The notes: generated from the sequence alone by a model not told the origin. 53,244 nt of DNA from an uncultured Bacteroidales bacterium (GCA_902788865.1 CADALZ010000015.1:1-53244); one strand, 5' to 3'; shown: positions 24,705 to 33,966, numbered from the stretch's first letter. Made by a program: numbers and translations.

Positions 24705-26216
24705 TTATCCGCAGTGGAAGTATTGGGTTACCAGTGCTTCCAGATAGTCTTCATCGGCCATAGCCTTGGCGATCAGTTCCTTATCGTCAAAGCGGGTGAG
24801 TGATTTCACCACACCGTCTATCAGTCGGGCACTGAACACTCCATGCGCTTCAAAGACCTCTCTGCATGCTTGCAGGGCCTTAGCAGATTCTACGCAACAA
24901 GCGGGCAACTGTGCCAGTCTCTTCAGCTTCTCTGCATTCTCAGGCTTATGGATATCCACATCCACATACGTCTCTGCAGCGATGCGCAAAGCCTCTTCTG
25001 CAGGCATCTCCAATCCGTGTCTGCATGCCACACAGAGCGCAGCCATCAGTTGGTAGATATCCGCAGAGCAGTCGGGTGATCGCATCTCCACCGTCTGTTT
25101 CATGGTGCTGTCTGCACAGCTTTTCTTTTCCAGCGGATTCACCTGCGTGCACATATCCTTCGATGCCGTCCATCCCAGTGGCACACGCACCAAGACAGAG
25201 CGGTTCCTATCGCCCCAACATACATTGGTAGGTGCCTCTTGATGGGGCACAAGGCGAAAGTAGGAGGTAGGATTCTTGTTGCCAAAAGCGGTGATGGCAG
25301 GTGCGAGAGACATCATACCAGCGATGGCACGACGGGCCGTTTCAGAGAGCTCGCCATTCTGGAGCATCATGTTGTGTCCGTCCTTCATCAATCGCATGTG
25401 TATATGCAGTCCAGATCCCGCCTTTCCCTTAGTGATCTTTGGGGCGAAGGTCACATCCAGCCCTTCTCTCCATGCCAGATTCCTTATCACCCATTTCGCC
25501 AGAACCAGTTGGTCGGCAGCCGTTTCTATAGGCGTAGGGAGAAACTCAATCTCGTTTTGTTCATAGACCTTGCCGTTCAGTGTGAAGTTGCCCACTTCCG
25601 AGTGACCATACTTTATCTGTCCGCCCGTCTGAGCGATGTAGCACATACACTTCTGTCGGAACTCTCCGAATTTAGCATAAGGCCCCGATTCATGATATCC
25701 GCGTTGATCAGTAGCAGGAAATGCCCCATCATCCTCTGCAATCACATAATACTCCAGCTCTCCCATAGCCTCGAAGGTCATGCCCGTCTGCTCTCTGAAA
25801 GCCTTGGCAGCCTGTCGGATGGTATGTTCAGGCGCACTCTCCAAGGCATTGCCTTCCTTGTCGAAGAAAGAGCAAAGCATGCAGAGGGTAGGGATTTCTG
25901 AAAATGGGCTGATGAAAGCCGTGCGGAAGCGAGGTATCACGTAGAGGTCGCTGTTTCCCGCTTCGATATAGCTGGGGAAGAGGCTGGAGCCATCTACACG
26001 CTCACCAAGTGTCAGTATGGTTTCGAGATAAGCCAGGCTGTTGATGACGAAGCTCAGCGTCTTGATGCGCCCGTCTTCTGCAGGATACATGAAGTTGATC
26101 ATCTTTACGTCATGCGCTTTCACATAATCTATGATGTCGCTCATGGTAAATTCTTCTGCTGGTTTCTTCAGTTCTCTCACCAGTAGGTTAAGGTTCAGTT
26201 CTATTTCCTTATTCAT
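24705..26216 (-). CDS. Glutamine synthetase family protein
   Basis: The 503-residue protein has the GS beta-grasp region (MINFMYPAEDGRIKTLSFV), then the catalytic barrel: MGELEYYVIAED, the metal ligands NEIEFLPTP, GSGLHIHMRL, and NPTSYFRLVPHQEAPTNVCW. GS forms glutamine from glutamate and ammonia; class I/gamma-glutamylamide ligases share this fold, so the true substrate is not certain. The extended N-terminus of about 40 residues is normal for this Bacteroidales group. It is transcribed alone, with its own -7 element. Confidence 0.85.
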   Translation of the reverse strand: MNKEIELNLNLLVRELKKPAEEFTMSDIIDYVKAHDVKMINFMYPAEDGRIKTLSFVINSLAYLETILTLGERVDGSSLFPSYIEAGNSDLYVIPRFRTAFISPFSEIPTLCMLCSFFDKEGNALESAPEHTIRQAAKAFREQTGMTFEAMGELEYYVIAEDDGAFPATDQRGYHESGPYAKFGEFRQKCMCYIAQTGGQIKYGHSEVGNFTLNGKVYEQNEIEFLPTPIETAADQLVLAKWVIRNLAWREGLDVTFAPKITKGKAGSGLHIHMRLMKDGHNMMLQNGELSETARRAIAGMMSLAPAITAFGNKNPTSYFRLVPHQEAPTNVCWGDRNRSVLVRVPLGWTASKDMCTQVNPLEKKSCADSTMKQTVEMRSPDCSADIYQLMAALCVACRHGLEMPAEEALRIAAETYVDVDIHKPENAEKLKRLAQLPACCVESAKALQACREVFEAHGVFSARLIDGVVKSLTRFDDKELIAKAMADEDYLEALVTQYFHCG

Positions 26217-26257
26217 AATTAATGTAGGTATTAATGAGTCTATTAAGTCTAGTTTTG

Positions 26258-26265
26258 CAAATATA
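26258..26265 (-). promoter_or_regulatory. -7 element of the glutamine synthetase gene, TATATTTG
   Basis: On the minus strand TATATTTG lies 41 bp before the start codon. The -33 region reads ATTGG rather than TTTG. Confidence 0.5.
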
Positions 26266-26364
26266 TTACATTTTTATGCAATTCCAATAGCTTGCGAATG
26301 AAATAATTTTACAACATCCCTGTAAGCCTTTTTAAAATATTTTGATAAAAAAATAGCCGAAAAG

Positions 26365-26395
26365 TTTGGCAAATAAAAAAAGAGTTGTACCTTTG
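26365..26395 (+). promoter_or_regulatory. Promoter of the tRNA-Ser/tRNA-Asp operon
   Basis: TTTG at 26365-26368, 19 bp, TACCTTTG at 26388-26395. Predicted start is about 30 bp upstream of the tRNA-Ser. Confidence 0.8.
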
Positions 26396-26432
26396 CAACG
26401 CTTTTGAGAAAGCGATGCATTTCACGATGCAT

Positions 26433-26520
<88 letters not shown>

Positions 26521-26527
26521 ACCACAA

Positions 26528-26604
26528 GGTGCGTTAGTTCAGTTGGTTAGAATACATGCCTGTCACGCATGGGGTCACGAGTTCGAGTCTCGTACGCACC
26601 GCCA
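26528..26604 (+). tRNA. tRNA-Asp (GUC anticodon)
   Basis: Acceptor stem GGTGCGT/ACGCACC, anticodon loop CCTGTCACG (anticodon GTC), T-loop GTTCGAGTC and an encoded CCA make this a 77-nt tRNA-Asp, cotranscribed with the upstream tRNA-Ser. Confidence 0.95.
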
Positions 26605-26609
26605 ACCTA

Positions 26610-26637
26610 AGCCCTGAGAGTTTCTCAGGGCTTTTTT
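26610..26637 (+). terminator. Terminator of the tRNA operon
   Basis: AGCCCTGAGA and TCTCAGGGCT form a perfect 10-bp stem around GTT, followed by a run of six T. Confidence 0.9.
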
Positions 26638-26743
26638 ATTTAAGCATTAATCATAGATTAGAGTTGAATACTTCAAAGAAAATCATGCCGCATGGCTAAT
26701 TCTCAATGTTCAATTCTCAATTCTCAATTAAAAAAGTTTCATC

Positions 26744-27700
26744 ATGGAGCAGAAAGTGATCACAAATCGTTTAGACTGGATGGATTGGGCCAAGGCCATC
26801 GCCATCACCATTGTTGTGTTCGGACACATCTACATGCCTTTCTCTAAGTGGATATTTGGTTTCCACATGCCCTTCTTCTTCATGCTTTCTGGCTTTCTGC
26901 AGAAGAAGCGCTCTGTGAGAGATGAGGCGGTGAACAGTGCCAAGTCGCTCCTCATTCCCTATGTGATCTACAATGTCTATCTGCTCATATACAGCCTCTT
27001 TACGGGCGAGTATGCCTCCAACTATCCCCTTGACATGCTCCTCGGCATGCAGTGGAACCTCTCTATGGCATGTCGCCCTCTGTGGTTCCTTCTCTCGCTG
27101 TTCTTCATGCGCATGGCATACGCTGCCTTGTCGCAAAAGGGAAGTTGCGTCCTCGCCGTGCTCTGCATCGTCTTTGTCCTGGTGTTCCATGGCGCAGCGC
27201 CCATGAAGCCCCAGATGAACTATTTCCAGATTTTCGAGGCTGTGATTTGCTTCCCATTCTTCGTCATCGGCATCCTCATGCATCAGTATAAGGTGGAGCA
27301 GGTCTTAGACCATCTTCCTGTAGCCCTGCGCTATGTCTGCATAGCCATAGGTCTCGCAGTGGGCTTTTATTTCGTCAGCATCAACGGTGGCGTCATACCC
27401 TTCCGACTCATGCTGAGCAATGTGCCCTTGTTCTATCTGGGTGCCATCTTCATCAGTATCAGTCTGATATGGCTCATCTACCAGACCCTTAAGGTGCGCA
27501 ATGCCTACATCCAGCTCCTGTCTGAAGGCACCCTGCTTATCTTTGCTGTCCATCAGAGCATCTGCTGGCCTTTGCGAAGCTTTGTGCCAAGTGGAACATG
27601 GGGGGCCTTGGCTTTCACCATGGCCACCGTCTTACTACTCTCAGGCTTCGTGTGGTTGGCCAGAAAGTATTGTCCTGTGCTGTTAGGAAAGATGAAATAG
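26744..27700 (+). CDS. Acyltransferase family 3 membrane protein
   Basis: The 318-residue protein has about nine to ten membrane segments and the acyltransferase-3 signatures near the N-terminus: RLDWMDWAKAIAITIVVFGH (residues 9-28, with the catalytic-type His28) and FHMPFFFMLSGFLQKK. Such enzymes acylate sugars of surface polysaccharides, glycans or antibiotics at the inner membrane. The substrate cannot be told from sequence, and no polysaccharide genes are adjacent. It is preceded by short ATTCTCA repeats and followed by a small hairpin terminator. Confidence 0.85.
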   Translation: MEQKVITNRLDWMDWAKAIAITIVVFGHIYMPFSKWIFGFHMPFFFMLSGFLQKKRSVRDEAVNSAKSLLIPYVIYNVYLLIYSLFTGEYASNYPLDMLLGMQWNLSMACRPLWFLLSLFFMRMAYAALSQKGSCVLAVLCIVFVLVFHGAAPMKPQMNYFQIFEAVICFPFFVIGILMHQYKVEQVLDHLPVALRYVCIAIGLAVGFYFVSINGGVIPFRLMLSNVPLFYLGAIFISISLIWLIYQTLKVRNAYIQLLSEGTLLIFAVHQSICWPLRSFVPSGTWGALAFTMATVLLLSGFVWLARKYCPVLLGKMK

Positions 27701-27843
27701 GAAAGAGGTGCAGCCTTCAGTGGCAGTTAGCTAAATGGTAGTGCTGCGTGCTATGTGAATCGTGCGCCGTGGAGTCGTGCAGAACATGCTCCGTGAGTTG
27801 GCCAGAAGCCATGTCAGTCGTTCCGTACTGACGCCCTAAAGTT

Positions 27844-27866
27844 GAATCCCGAAGGATTCGTCTTTT
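27844..27866 (+). terminator. Candidate terminator downstream of the acyltransferase gene
   Basis: GAATCC-CGAA-GGATTC makes a 6-bp stem with a tetraloop, followed by GTCTTTT. The distance of about 145 bp from the stop and the short T-run make it moderate. Confidence 0.4.
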
Positions 27867-27904
27867 AGCTCACCCTGTCCGTCGGGCCACACCTCCAGAA
27901 GTCT

Positions 27905-28357
27905 TTATTCCATTTCAGTGATGAAGTTCAGCGCCTGAATCTCGATGTCGAGCTTGCGCAGCTGCTGTGAGTATTTATCGATTTGCTTGCGCAATGCAGG
28001 CACGTCTATGGTGGTCACATACTTTATCTCGTTGCGCCCATAGCGGTCGGCCTGCTGTGAAGCCCTGTCGAACACCTCGCGCAGCACCTGTACGCGCTTT
28101 CCCAGCACCTCACGCTCCGCCATCATCTCAGTGAGCGTCTTTCCGTCTTTCACGGTGTGCATGTTGGTGGCGTTGATGCGATACATCACCTCCTGCAGCT
28201 GTTTCAGGCAGCTGTCCAGTTCCTTCATCAGTTCCGCTGGTTGTTCAGAAGGCTGGTCGCCCTCCTGCACTTTCGTATTGTTCAGCAGTCGAGCCTTCAG
28301 TTGCTCGATGCGTGTCTGCAGATCCTTTCGGATGCTCAGTCCTTCAGCTAATTTCAT
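27905..28357 (-). CDS. DIP1984 family protein
   Basis: The 150-residue protein is helical throughout, with KLAEGLSIRKDLQTRIEQLK at the start, INATNMHTVKDGKTLTEMMA in the middle (the N-x-T-DG-TLTE signature of the DIP1984 family), and YGRNEIKYVTTIDVPALRKQ near the end. The family is of unknown function, sometimes labelled septicolysin. It is transcribed alone. Coiled-coil character suggests oligomerisation. Confidence 0.85.
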   Translation of the reverse strand: MKLAEGLSIRKDLQTRIEQLKARLLNNTKVQEGDQPSEQPAELMKELDSCLKQLQEVMYRINATNMHTVKDGKTLTEMMAEREVLGKRVQVLREVFDRASQQADRYGRNEIKYVTTIDVPALRKQIDKYSQQLRKLDIEIQALNFITEME

Positions 28358-28538
28358 AGTCTTATGCTTTTTGGTTTCGTGGCGCGAAGTTACGAATAAT
28401 AAATGTATTTTTCCATTTATTCTTTTTGTTTTTCATATTAGTGCTCATTTTTTTACTTTTTGCTGTTATGATATAGTTCACCCAATGATAAAAATGAGAA
28501 TTGGGTGTAGGTAGAGTAGGGTTTTGCTGATGGACCAC

Positions 28539-29114
28539 CTTCGATTTTTCCTTTCACCTTTCACCGATGTGGCGTAAGTCGTTGATATCCATACGTTTAT
28601 CGTGGTGAAAGGAAAAGCATTTCCTTTCACTACCTTTCACCACCTTTCACCAATTCCAAATTTGGGAAGTGCTAAGTTTTTTATCCCTCTTAGGGTAGCC
28701 TTTATTCAATCCCTCCCCCTCTGGGGGAGGTTAGGAGAGGGTAGGCACATAGTCAATCTTATCCCTATGCAGATGGCGTTCCCTCTCCCTGCCTCCCCCA
28801 CAGGGGGGAGGGGATGTGGGATACCTCTCTCTCTTAAAGATGGTCTTTTGTCAATCCCTCCCCCTTGGGGGAGGTTAGGAGAGGGTAGGCACATAGTCAA
28901 TCTTATCCCTGTGCAGATGGCGTTCCCTCTCCCTGCCTCCCCCAAGGGGGGAGGGAATGTTGGAATGCCTCTCTCTTTGGGAGTAGGGGAATTGTAGAAA
29001 GCGTGAAGGGTGGTGAAAGGCGGTGAAAGGGCGGCGATTTCCTTTCACCGCCTTAATTCGTTGAAATACATGTATTTAAGTGGCATCGGTGAAAGGTGAA
29101 CGGAAAAATCGAAG
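28539..29114. repeat. MITE-like element with 31-bp inverted ends
   Basis: The ends 28539-28569 and 29084-29114 are inverted copies matching at 30 of 31 positions; both carry CTTCGATTTTTCC and CACCTTTCACCGATG (in the inverted sense). The interior contains further CCTTTCACC clusters facing GGTGAAAGG clusters, and the 145-bp direct repeat. No coding capacity is visible. Confidence 0.7.
28706..28985. repeat. Two-copy tandem repeat of 145 bp
   Basis: Copies start at 28706 and 28851, each with TCAATCCCTCCCCC, GGTTAGGAGAGGGTAGGCAC, ATAGTCAATCTTATCCCT and GCAGATGGCGTTCCCTCTCC. The first 115 bp are nearly identical; the ends diverge. Each copy contains facing CTCCCCC/GGGGGAG arms. Confidence 0.8.
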
Positions 29115-29277
29115 CAGCTCCTTCGGAGCTTACTTACGAACCTTGCCCATTATCAGACCTGGAATTGGAGAAGGGCAAACCCATCGTTCTCCCATCAAAA
29201 AAACATCACCATCCCATCTAAACCTCATAGCCCTCCCATCTAAACCTCATCGCCATCCAATCCAAATTTCAGACAGC

Positions 29278-29354
29278 AGTGCTGTCTGTACAATCACCAG
29301 TGCTGTCTGTACAATCAGCGGTGTTGTCTGTACAATCAGCAGTGCTGTCTGAAC
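29278..29354. repeat. 21-bp tandem repeat, 3.7 copies
   Basis: Units AGTGCTGTCTGTACAATCAC/G begin at 29278, 29299, 29320 and 29341 with one to two substitutions each; the last is truncated at CTGTCTGAAC. Confidence 0.85.
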
Positions 29355-29498
29355 TTTGCATCGTTACCCCATGGATTTTATCTCGTTTCCTCACACCTTT
29401 TATATGCCCATAGTTGACGTTTCCCGTCCAAGTCTATCCTTTTCACTCCACATTTGGACAGAAACCGAGCTTATTAAATAAACTTGAATCCCTATAGA

Positions 29499-29530
29499 TT
29501 TGCGGATATGAAAACTAATAGCTATTTTTG
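29499..29530 (+). promoter_or_regulatory. Promoter of the GH35-like gene
   Basis: TTTG at 29499-29502, 20 bp, TATTTTTG at 29523-29530, giving a leader of about 50 nt to ATG 29587. Confidence 0.65.
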
Positions 29531-29586
29531 CTGCTGATAGTTACAAAAAAGGAATGTACAATGAATAACTTAAACTATATACTATT

Positions 29587-31314
29587 ATGATAAAAATGCG
29601 TTGCTTATTAATGCTGGCTTCCACGCTTTGCTTCATGGCCGCTCAGGCACAGCCTGCACTGGTGAAGAAGAACGGAAACACTCATTTTGAGATTGATGGA
29701 AAACCTTTTGTGATGTTTACGGGTGAGCTGCACAACTCTACCAGCACCAGCGAGAGCTACATGCAGGAAATTGGCGTCTGGAAGCAGATGAAAGAGGCCA
29801 ACTTCAATACCGTCATCGCTTCATGCTCATGGGATGTCATAGAGCGCGAAGCAGGGAAGTATGATTTCACATCTGTGGATCATGTGATCCGCGATGCCCG
29901 TGCCAACGGCCTCAAGGTGGTGATGATCTGGTTTGCCAGTTGGAAGAACGGAAACTCCACCTATGCCCCAAGCTACATCAAGCGAAATCCGTCGAAATAT
30001 CCGCTGGTGAAGAATGAGGAAGGGCAGACGCTGAACGTGCTCTCAACTTTCGGCGAGGCTTCAAAGAGTGCCGACAAGGCCGCATTCGCAGCCCTGATGC
30101 GCCATATCCGCGAGATAGACAAGGATAACACCGTGATCATGATGCAGGTGGAGAACGAGATGGGTATCTTAGGCTCGAAGAGAGACTTCTCTGCTGCTGC
30201 TGAAAAGGCATGGAAGGGTCAGGTGCCTGCTGATCTCATCAACTATCTGACGGCAAACAAGGGCAAGCTCTTCCCAGAGTTGGAGAAAGTGTGGGCAGCA
30301 GCTGGCCATAAGACCAAGGGCACTTGGGAGGAAGTTTTTGGCAAAAGCCACTCAAACACAGAGGATTGGAAGGAGTATCCCTACTACACGGAGGAGCTCT
30401 TCCAGGCCTACTACTATGCCAAGTATGTGGGTGAGGTGACAGCAGCAGGAAAGGCGGAGCATAACATCCCGATGTATGTGAACAACTGGCTGAAGCAGCC
30501 GGGCATGGGCGCTCCAGGTGGATTCCCTTCTGGCAGTCCGCTGCCTGAAGTCATCGATGTGTGGAGGGCAGCTGCCCCAGCAGTAGATTTCACTGCACCA
30601 GACATCTACATCAATGAGTATGAGTGGGTACTGAGCCAGTTCGCTCTCAGCGAGAACCCTATCTTCATCCCAGAATGCAGAAGCGATGTGGCTAAGGCTC
30701 TCTACGCCTACGGAGAATACGATGCCCTCGGCTTTGCACCATTCGGCTTCGACGGCCCGTCTGGTCAGGGTGCTGGCGGCATGTCGGCAGAGGAGTATGC
30801 CAACTTCCAGAAGTGCTACGGCCTCCTGTCTGGCATGGGTACGATGCTTACAGACAACTACGGCTCTGATAAGATGCGTGGATTCTATATCACTGCTCAC
30901 AATCCAAATCCAAGCATCGAAATGGGAGACTACATTATTACCTTCTCTTCTACGCAGCGCATGCGCGCCTTCGACTACGGACAGGGTGCAGAGCAGCTGG
31001 CTGCTGAGAATGCTGCGCTTACCGCAAGAAACCAGAACAATACGCAGTCGGGTGCCCTTATCATCCAGACGGGTGCAGATGAGTTCTATATAGTGGCCAT
31101 CAACGGAATGCTGAGCTTTGCTCCTAAGAATCCGAAGGCCAAGGGAAGAGTGTTGTTAGATACCCTTGAAGAAGGAACCTTCAAGGACGGAAAATGGATT
31201 CCTGGAAGAAACTTGAACGGTGATGAAGGCCGTCCGAACATCTCGGGCGTGGGGGCCAGGAGGATAAAACTTTATCAATCGACAGTGGACGCTCCTGCTG
31301 GTCGATGGGGTTGA
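29587..31314 (+). CDS. Secreted GH35-like beta-galactosidase with a DUF5597-type C-terminus
   Basis: The 575-residue protein has a cleavable signal peptide (CLLMLASTLCFMAAQA, cut near residue 21). The TIM barrel begins FEIDGKPFVMFTGELHNSTS and contains NFNTVIASCSWDVIEREAGKYDF; the likely acid/base lies in MQVENEMG (Glu190 or 192) and the nucleophile candidate is Glu363 in IFIPECRSD. The C-terminal part with GDYIITFSSTQRMRAFDYGQ and DEFYIVAINGMLSF fits the DUF5597 domain. It probably trims beta-linked galactose or related sugars in the periplasm. ATG 29596 is an alternative start. Only 3 bp separate it from mutS2, an unusual partner. Confidence 0.8.
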   Translation: MIKMRCLLMLASTLCFMAAQAQPALVKKNGNTHFEIDGKPFVMFTGELHNSTSTSESYMQEIGVWKQMKEANFNTVIASCSWDVIEREAGKYDFTSVDHVIRDARANGLKVVMIWFASWKNGNSTYAPSYIKRNPSKYPLVKNEEGQTLNVLSTFGEASKSADKAAFAALMRHIREIDKDNTVIMMQVENEMGILGSKRDFSAAAEKAWKGQVPADLINYLTANKGKLFPELEKVWAAAGHKTKGTWEEVFGKSHSNTEDWKEYPYYTEELFQAYYYAKYVGEVTAAGKAEHNIPMYVNNWLKQPGMGAPGGFPSGSPLPEVIDVWRAAAPAVDFTAPDIYINEYEWVLSQFALSENPIFIPECRSDVAKALYAYGEYDALGFAPFGFDGPSGQGAGGMSAEEYANFQKCYGLLSGMGTMLTDNYGSDKMRGFYITAHNPNPSIEMGDYIITFSSTQRMRAFDYGQGAEQLAAENAALTARNQNNTQSGALIIQTGADEFYIVAINGMLSFAPKNPKAKGRVLLDTLEEGTFKDGKWIPGRNLNGDEGRPNISGVGARRIKLYQSTVDAPAGRWG

Positions 31315-31317
31315 TGT

Positions 31318-33837
31318 ATGATATACCCAAATAATTTTGAAGAGAAAATAGGATTCCAGCAGGTGAGGAGCCTGCTGAAGAGTAAGTGCCTCAGCACACT
31401 GGGTGCAGAGCGCGTGGACATGATGGCCTTCAGCGAAACCTTCGATGACATCAAGGAGAAGCTGGAGCAGACGGCAGAGTTTGTCAAGATTCTGCAGGCA
31501 GACGAGAATTTCCCCTCTACCTACTACTTCGACGTGCGAGAGTCGCTGAAGCGCATCCGCGTGGAGGGCACGTATCTGGAGGAGCCAGAGCTGTTTGACC
31601 TGCAACGCTCGCTCTCTACCATCCAAGACATTCTGCACTTCCTGCGCACCAAGCAGGCAGAGGAAGATGTGCTGCGCTATCCACGCCTCTCGGCCTTGGC
31701 AGGCGATATAGAGCTGTTTCCTGCCGTGGTGCGCCGCATCAACAGCATACTGGATCCCTTCGGAATAATCAAGGACAATGCCTCCATGCAGTTGGCTGGC
31801 ATCCGACATGAGTTGGCCACCACCGTGGGCAGCATCTCACGCACGCTGAACCACATCTTGCGTAGTGCACAGAGCGAAGGGGTGGTGGACAAGGACGTGG
31901 CACCCACCATGCGCGATGGGCGACTGGTGATCCCAGTGGCTCCTGCACTGAAACGCCGCATCAAGGGCATCGTCCACGATGAGAGTGCCAGCGGCAGAAC
32001 GGTGTTCATAGAACCTGCAGAGGTGGTAGATGCCAACAATCGCATCCGAGAACTGGAGAGCGAGGAGCGCAGAGAGATACTACGCATACTGACGCTCTTC
32101 AGCGACCAACTGCGCCCCAACATCCCAGCCGTGCTGCAAAGCTATGAGTTCCTAGCAGAGATAGACTTCATACGTGCCAAGGCGCTGTGGGCCGTGCAGA
32201 CGGGCAGCACCCTGCCATACGTGGTAGATAAGCGACTGGTAGATTGGGTGATGGCTGTGCATCCGCTGCTGCAAATCTCCCTGCAGAAACATGATAAGAA
32301 GGTGGTGCCCCTGGACATCTCGCTGAACAGAAAGCAGCGCATCCTGCTCATCTCTGGACCGAATGCAGGAGGTAAGTCGGTCTGCCTCAAGACGGTAGGC
32401 CTGCTGCAATACATGCTGCAATGCGGCATGCTGGTGCCAATGCGCGAAAACAGCACCATGGGCATCTTCAGCCACATCTTTATAGATATAGGTGATGAAC
32501 AGAGCATCGAGGACGATCTGAGCACCTACAGCAGTCATCTGCTGAACATGAAATTCATGATGAAACGCTGTGATGGCAGCTCTCTGATACTGATAGACGA
32601 GTTCGGCAGCGGCACAGAGCCAAACATCGGAGGAGCCATCGCCGAGGCGGTGCTGAAGCGCCTCAACGAGAAAGGCACCTATGGCGTGATCACCACCCAC
32701 TACCAGAATCTGAAGCACTTCGCAGAAGACCATGAGGGCGTGGTAAACGGAGCCATGCTCTACGACCGCCATCAGATGCAAGCCCTCTATCAGCTCCAGA
32801 TAGGCAATCCAGGCAGCTCGTTTGCCGTGGAGATAGCCCGCAAGATAGGCTTGCCAGAAGAGGTGATCAAGGATGCCAGCGACATAGTGGGCAGCGACTA
32901 CATCAATGCCGACAAGTATCTGCAAGACATCGTGCGCGACAAGCGCTACTGGGAGACCAAGCGCCAGAATATCCATCAGCGAGAGAAGCAGATGGAGGAG
33001 ACCATAGCACGCTATGAGGAAGAGCTGCGCGACCTGCAGAAAGAGCGTAAGGAAATCATGCAGAAAGCTCGCGAGGAAGCCAAGCAACTGATGGCCGACT
33101 CTAATGCCAAGATAGAGAACACCATACGCGAGATACGTGAGCAGCAGGCAGAAAAGGAGCAGACACGTCGTGTAAGGCAGGAGTTGGAGGACTTCAAGCG
33201 CGAACTGGAACAGCGTGCCAAGGAAGAAGCCGAGGAGAAAATCAACAAGAAGATAGAGCAACTGCGCTTACGCCAGCAGCGTAAGCAAGAGAAAAAGGAG
33301 AAGCGCGAGAAGCAAGAAGCTGTGAAGGCAGAGCAGAAGAGCAAGGAAGTGGCAGAGCGCATCTATGGCATAGAGGAGGGCGACTATGTACGCCTGAAAG
33401 GTCAGCAGGCCGTGGGGCAGGTGATGGAGATAAAAGGTCAGCAAGCCGTGGTGGGCTATGGCAGTGTCAAGACCACCGTGAAGCTGAACCGTCTGGAGCC
33501 GGCTCATGCAGTGGCCCGCCAAGACGAACTGAGCACCAAGAGCACCTACCTCAGTGAAGGCACGCTGGACACGATGCACGATCGCCGTCTGAACTTCCGT
33601 CAGGACTTGGATGTGCGAGGCATGCGTGGTGATGAGGCTTTGCAGGCAGTCACCTATTTCATCGACGATGCCATACTGATAGGCGTGCCACGTGTGCGCA
33701 TCCTGCATGGCACTGGCAACGGTATCCTGCGCACCCTCATCCGTCAGTATCTGGCCACAGTGCCAGGCGTCAGCAGCTTCCGCGATGAGCATGTGCAGTT
33801 TGGCGGAGCAGGACTCACGGTAGTGGAGCTGGGGTGA
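31318..33837 (+). CDS. mutS2: MutS2 family DNA-binding ATPase/endonuclease
   Basis: The 839-residue protein has the MutS2 core and clamp (about 1-300), an ABC-type ATPase domain with Walker A ISGPNAGGKSVCLKTVG near residue 345-361 and Walker B LILIDEFGSGTEP near 420-433, a long Glu/Lys/Arg coiled coil (about 530-680), and a C-terminal Smr nuclease domain (LDVRGMRGDEALQ from about 764, and RILHGTGNGILRTLI). It lacks the MutS mismatch-recognition domain. MutS2 acts on recombination intermediates or collided ribosomes, depending on the species. It is 3 bp behind the glycosidase gene, so likely cotranscribed. Confidence 0.95.
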   Translation: MIYPNNFEEKIGFQQVRSLLKSKCLSTLGAERVDMMAFSETFDDIKEKLEQTAEFVKILQADENFPSTYYFDVRESLKRIRVEGTYLEEPELFDLQRSLSTIQDILHFLRTKQAEEDVLRYPRLSALAGDIELFPAVVRRINSILDPFGIIKDNASMQLAGIRHELATTVGSISRTLNHILRSAQSEGVVDKDVAPTMRDGRLVIPVAPALKRRIKGIVHDESASGRTVFIEPAEVVDANNRIRELESEERREILRILTLFSDQLRPNIPAVLQSYEFLAEIDFIRAKALWAVQTGSTLPYVVDKRLVDWVMAVHPLLQISLQKHDKKVVPLDISLNRKQRILLISGPNAGGKSVCLKTVGLLQYMLQCGMLVPMRENSTMGIFSHIFIDIGDEQSIEDDLSTYSSHLLNMKFMMKRCDGSSLILIDEFGSGTEPNIGGAIAEAVLKRLNEKGTYGVITTHYQNLKHFAEDHEGVVNGAMLYDRHQMQALYQLQIGNPGSSFAVEIARKIGLPEEVIKDASDIVGSDYINADKYLQDIVRDKRYWETKRQNIHQREKQMEETIARYEEELRDLQKERKEIMQKAREEAKQLMADSNAKIENTIREIREQQAEKEQTRRVRQELEDFKRELEQRAKEEAEEKINKKIEQLRLRQQRKQEKKEKREKQEAVKAEQKSKEVAERIYGIEEGDYVRLKGQQAVGQVMEIKGQQAVVGYGSVKTTVKLNRLEPAHAVARQDELSTKSTYLSEGTLDTMHDRRLNFRQDLDVRGMRGDEALQAVTYFIDDAILIGVPRVRILHGTGNGILRTLIRQYLATVPGVSSFRDEHVQFGGAGLTVVELG

Positions 33838-33843
33838 TGCTTT

Positions 33844-33945
33844 ATTGAGGATTGAGAATTGAGAATTGAGAATTAATAGTAAGATGGACGATAGTTATAA
33901 TTTTCAATTATCAATTCTCAATTTTCAATTATTTTCGTATTTTTG
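33844..33945 (+). promoter_or_regulatory. Intergenic heptamer repeats and the hisH promoter
   Basis: Units TTGAGGA/TTGAGAA run from 33844 to about 33871, and inverted-sense ATTTTCA/ATTCTCA units cover about 33900-33930. The -7 element TATTTTTG lies at 33938-33945, 22 bp before the hisH ATG; a -33 TTTG is not evident. Confidence 0.5.
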
Positions 33946-33966
33946 CACCCGAAAAAGTAACAAAAG

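Larger units (their letters stand above)
28358..29498. other. Repeat-rich non-coding interval between DIP1984 and GH35 genes
   Basis: Over 1.1 kb I find no credible gene. It holds an inverted-ended element (28539-29114), a two-copy 145-bp direct repeat (28706-28985), poly-purine/pyrimidine runs (CCCTCCCCC / GGGGGAGG), CCTTTCACC/GGTGAAAGG short repeats, two CCCATCTAAACCTCAT copies 22 bp apart near 29213-29250, and a 21-bp tandem repeat (29278-29354). Confidence 0.7.

Noticed and set aside
28602-28997. Frames of 131 aa and 79 aa over the 145-bp direct repeat
   Set aside because: They are Pro/Gly-rich translations of CCCTCCCCC/GGGGGAGG repeats on both strands; not protein-like.
29080-29352. 90-aa frame ending in SAVCTIT-like heptapeptide repeats
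   Set aside because: The repeat comes from the 21-bp DNA tandem; the frame starts within an element end and has no promoter.
29278-29354. Possible CRISPR array
   Set aside because: The units are contiguous 21-bp tandems without spacers, and no cas genes are present.
32152-33261. 369-aa minus-strand frame opposite mutS2
   Set aside because: A shadow of the strongly biased mutS2 coding sequence; His/Leu-rich with no motif. Similar long shadows lie opposite mutY, gldE, hisB and lysA.
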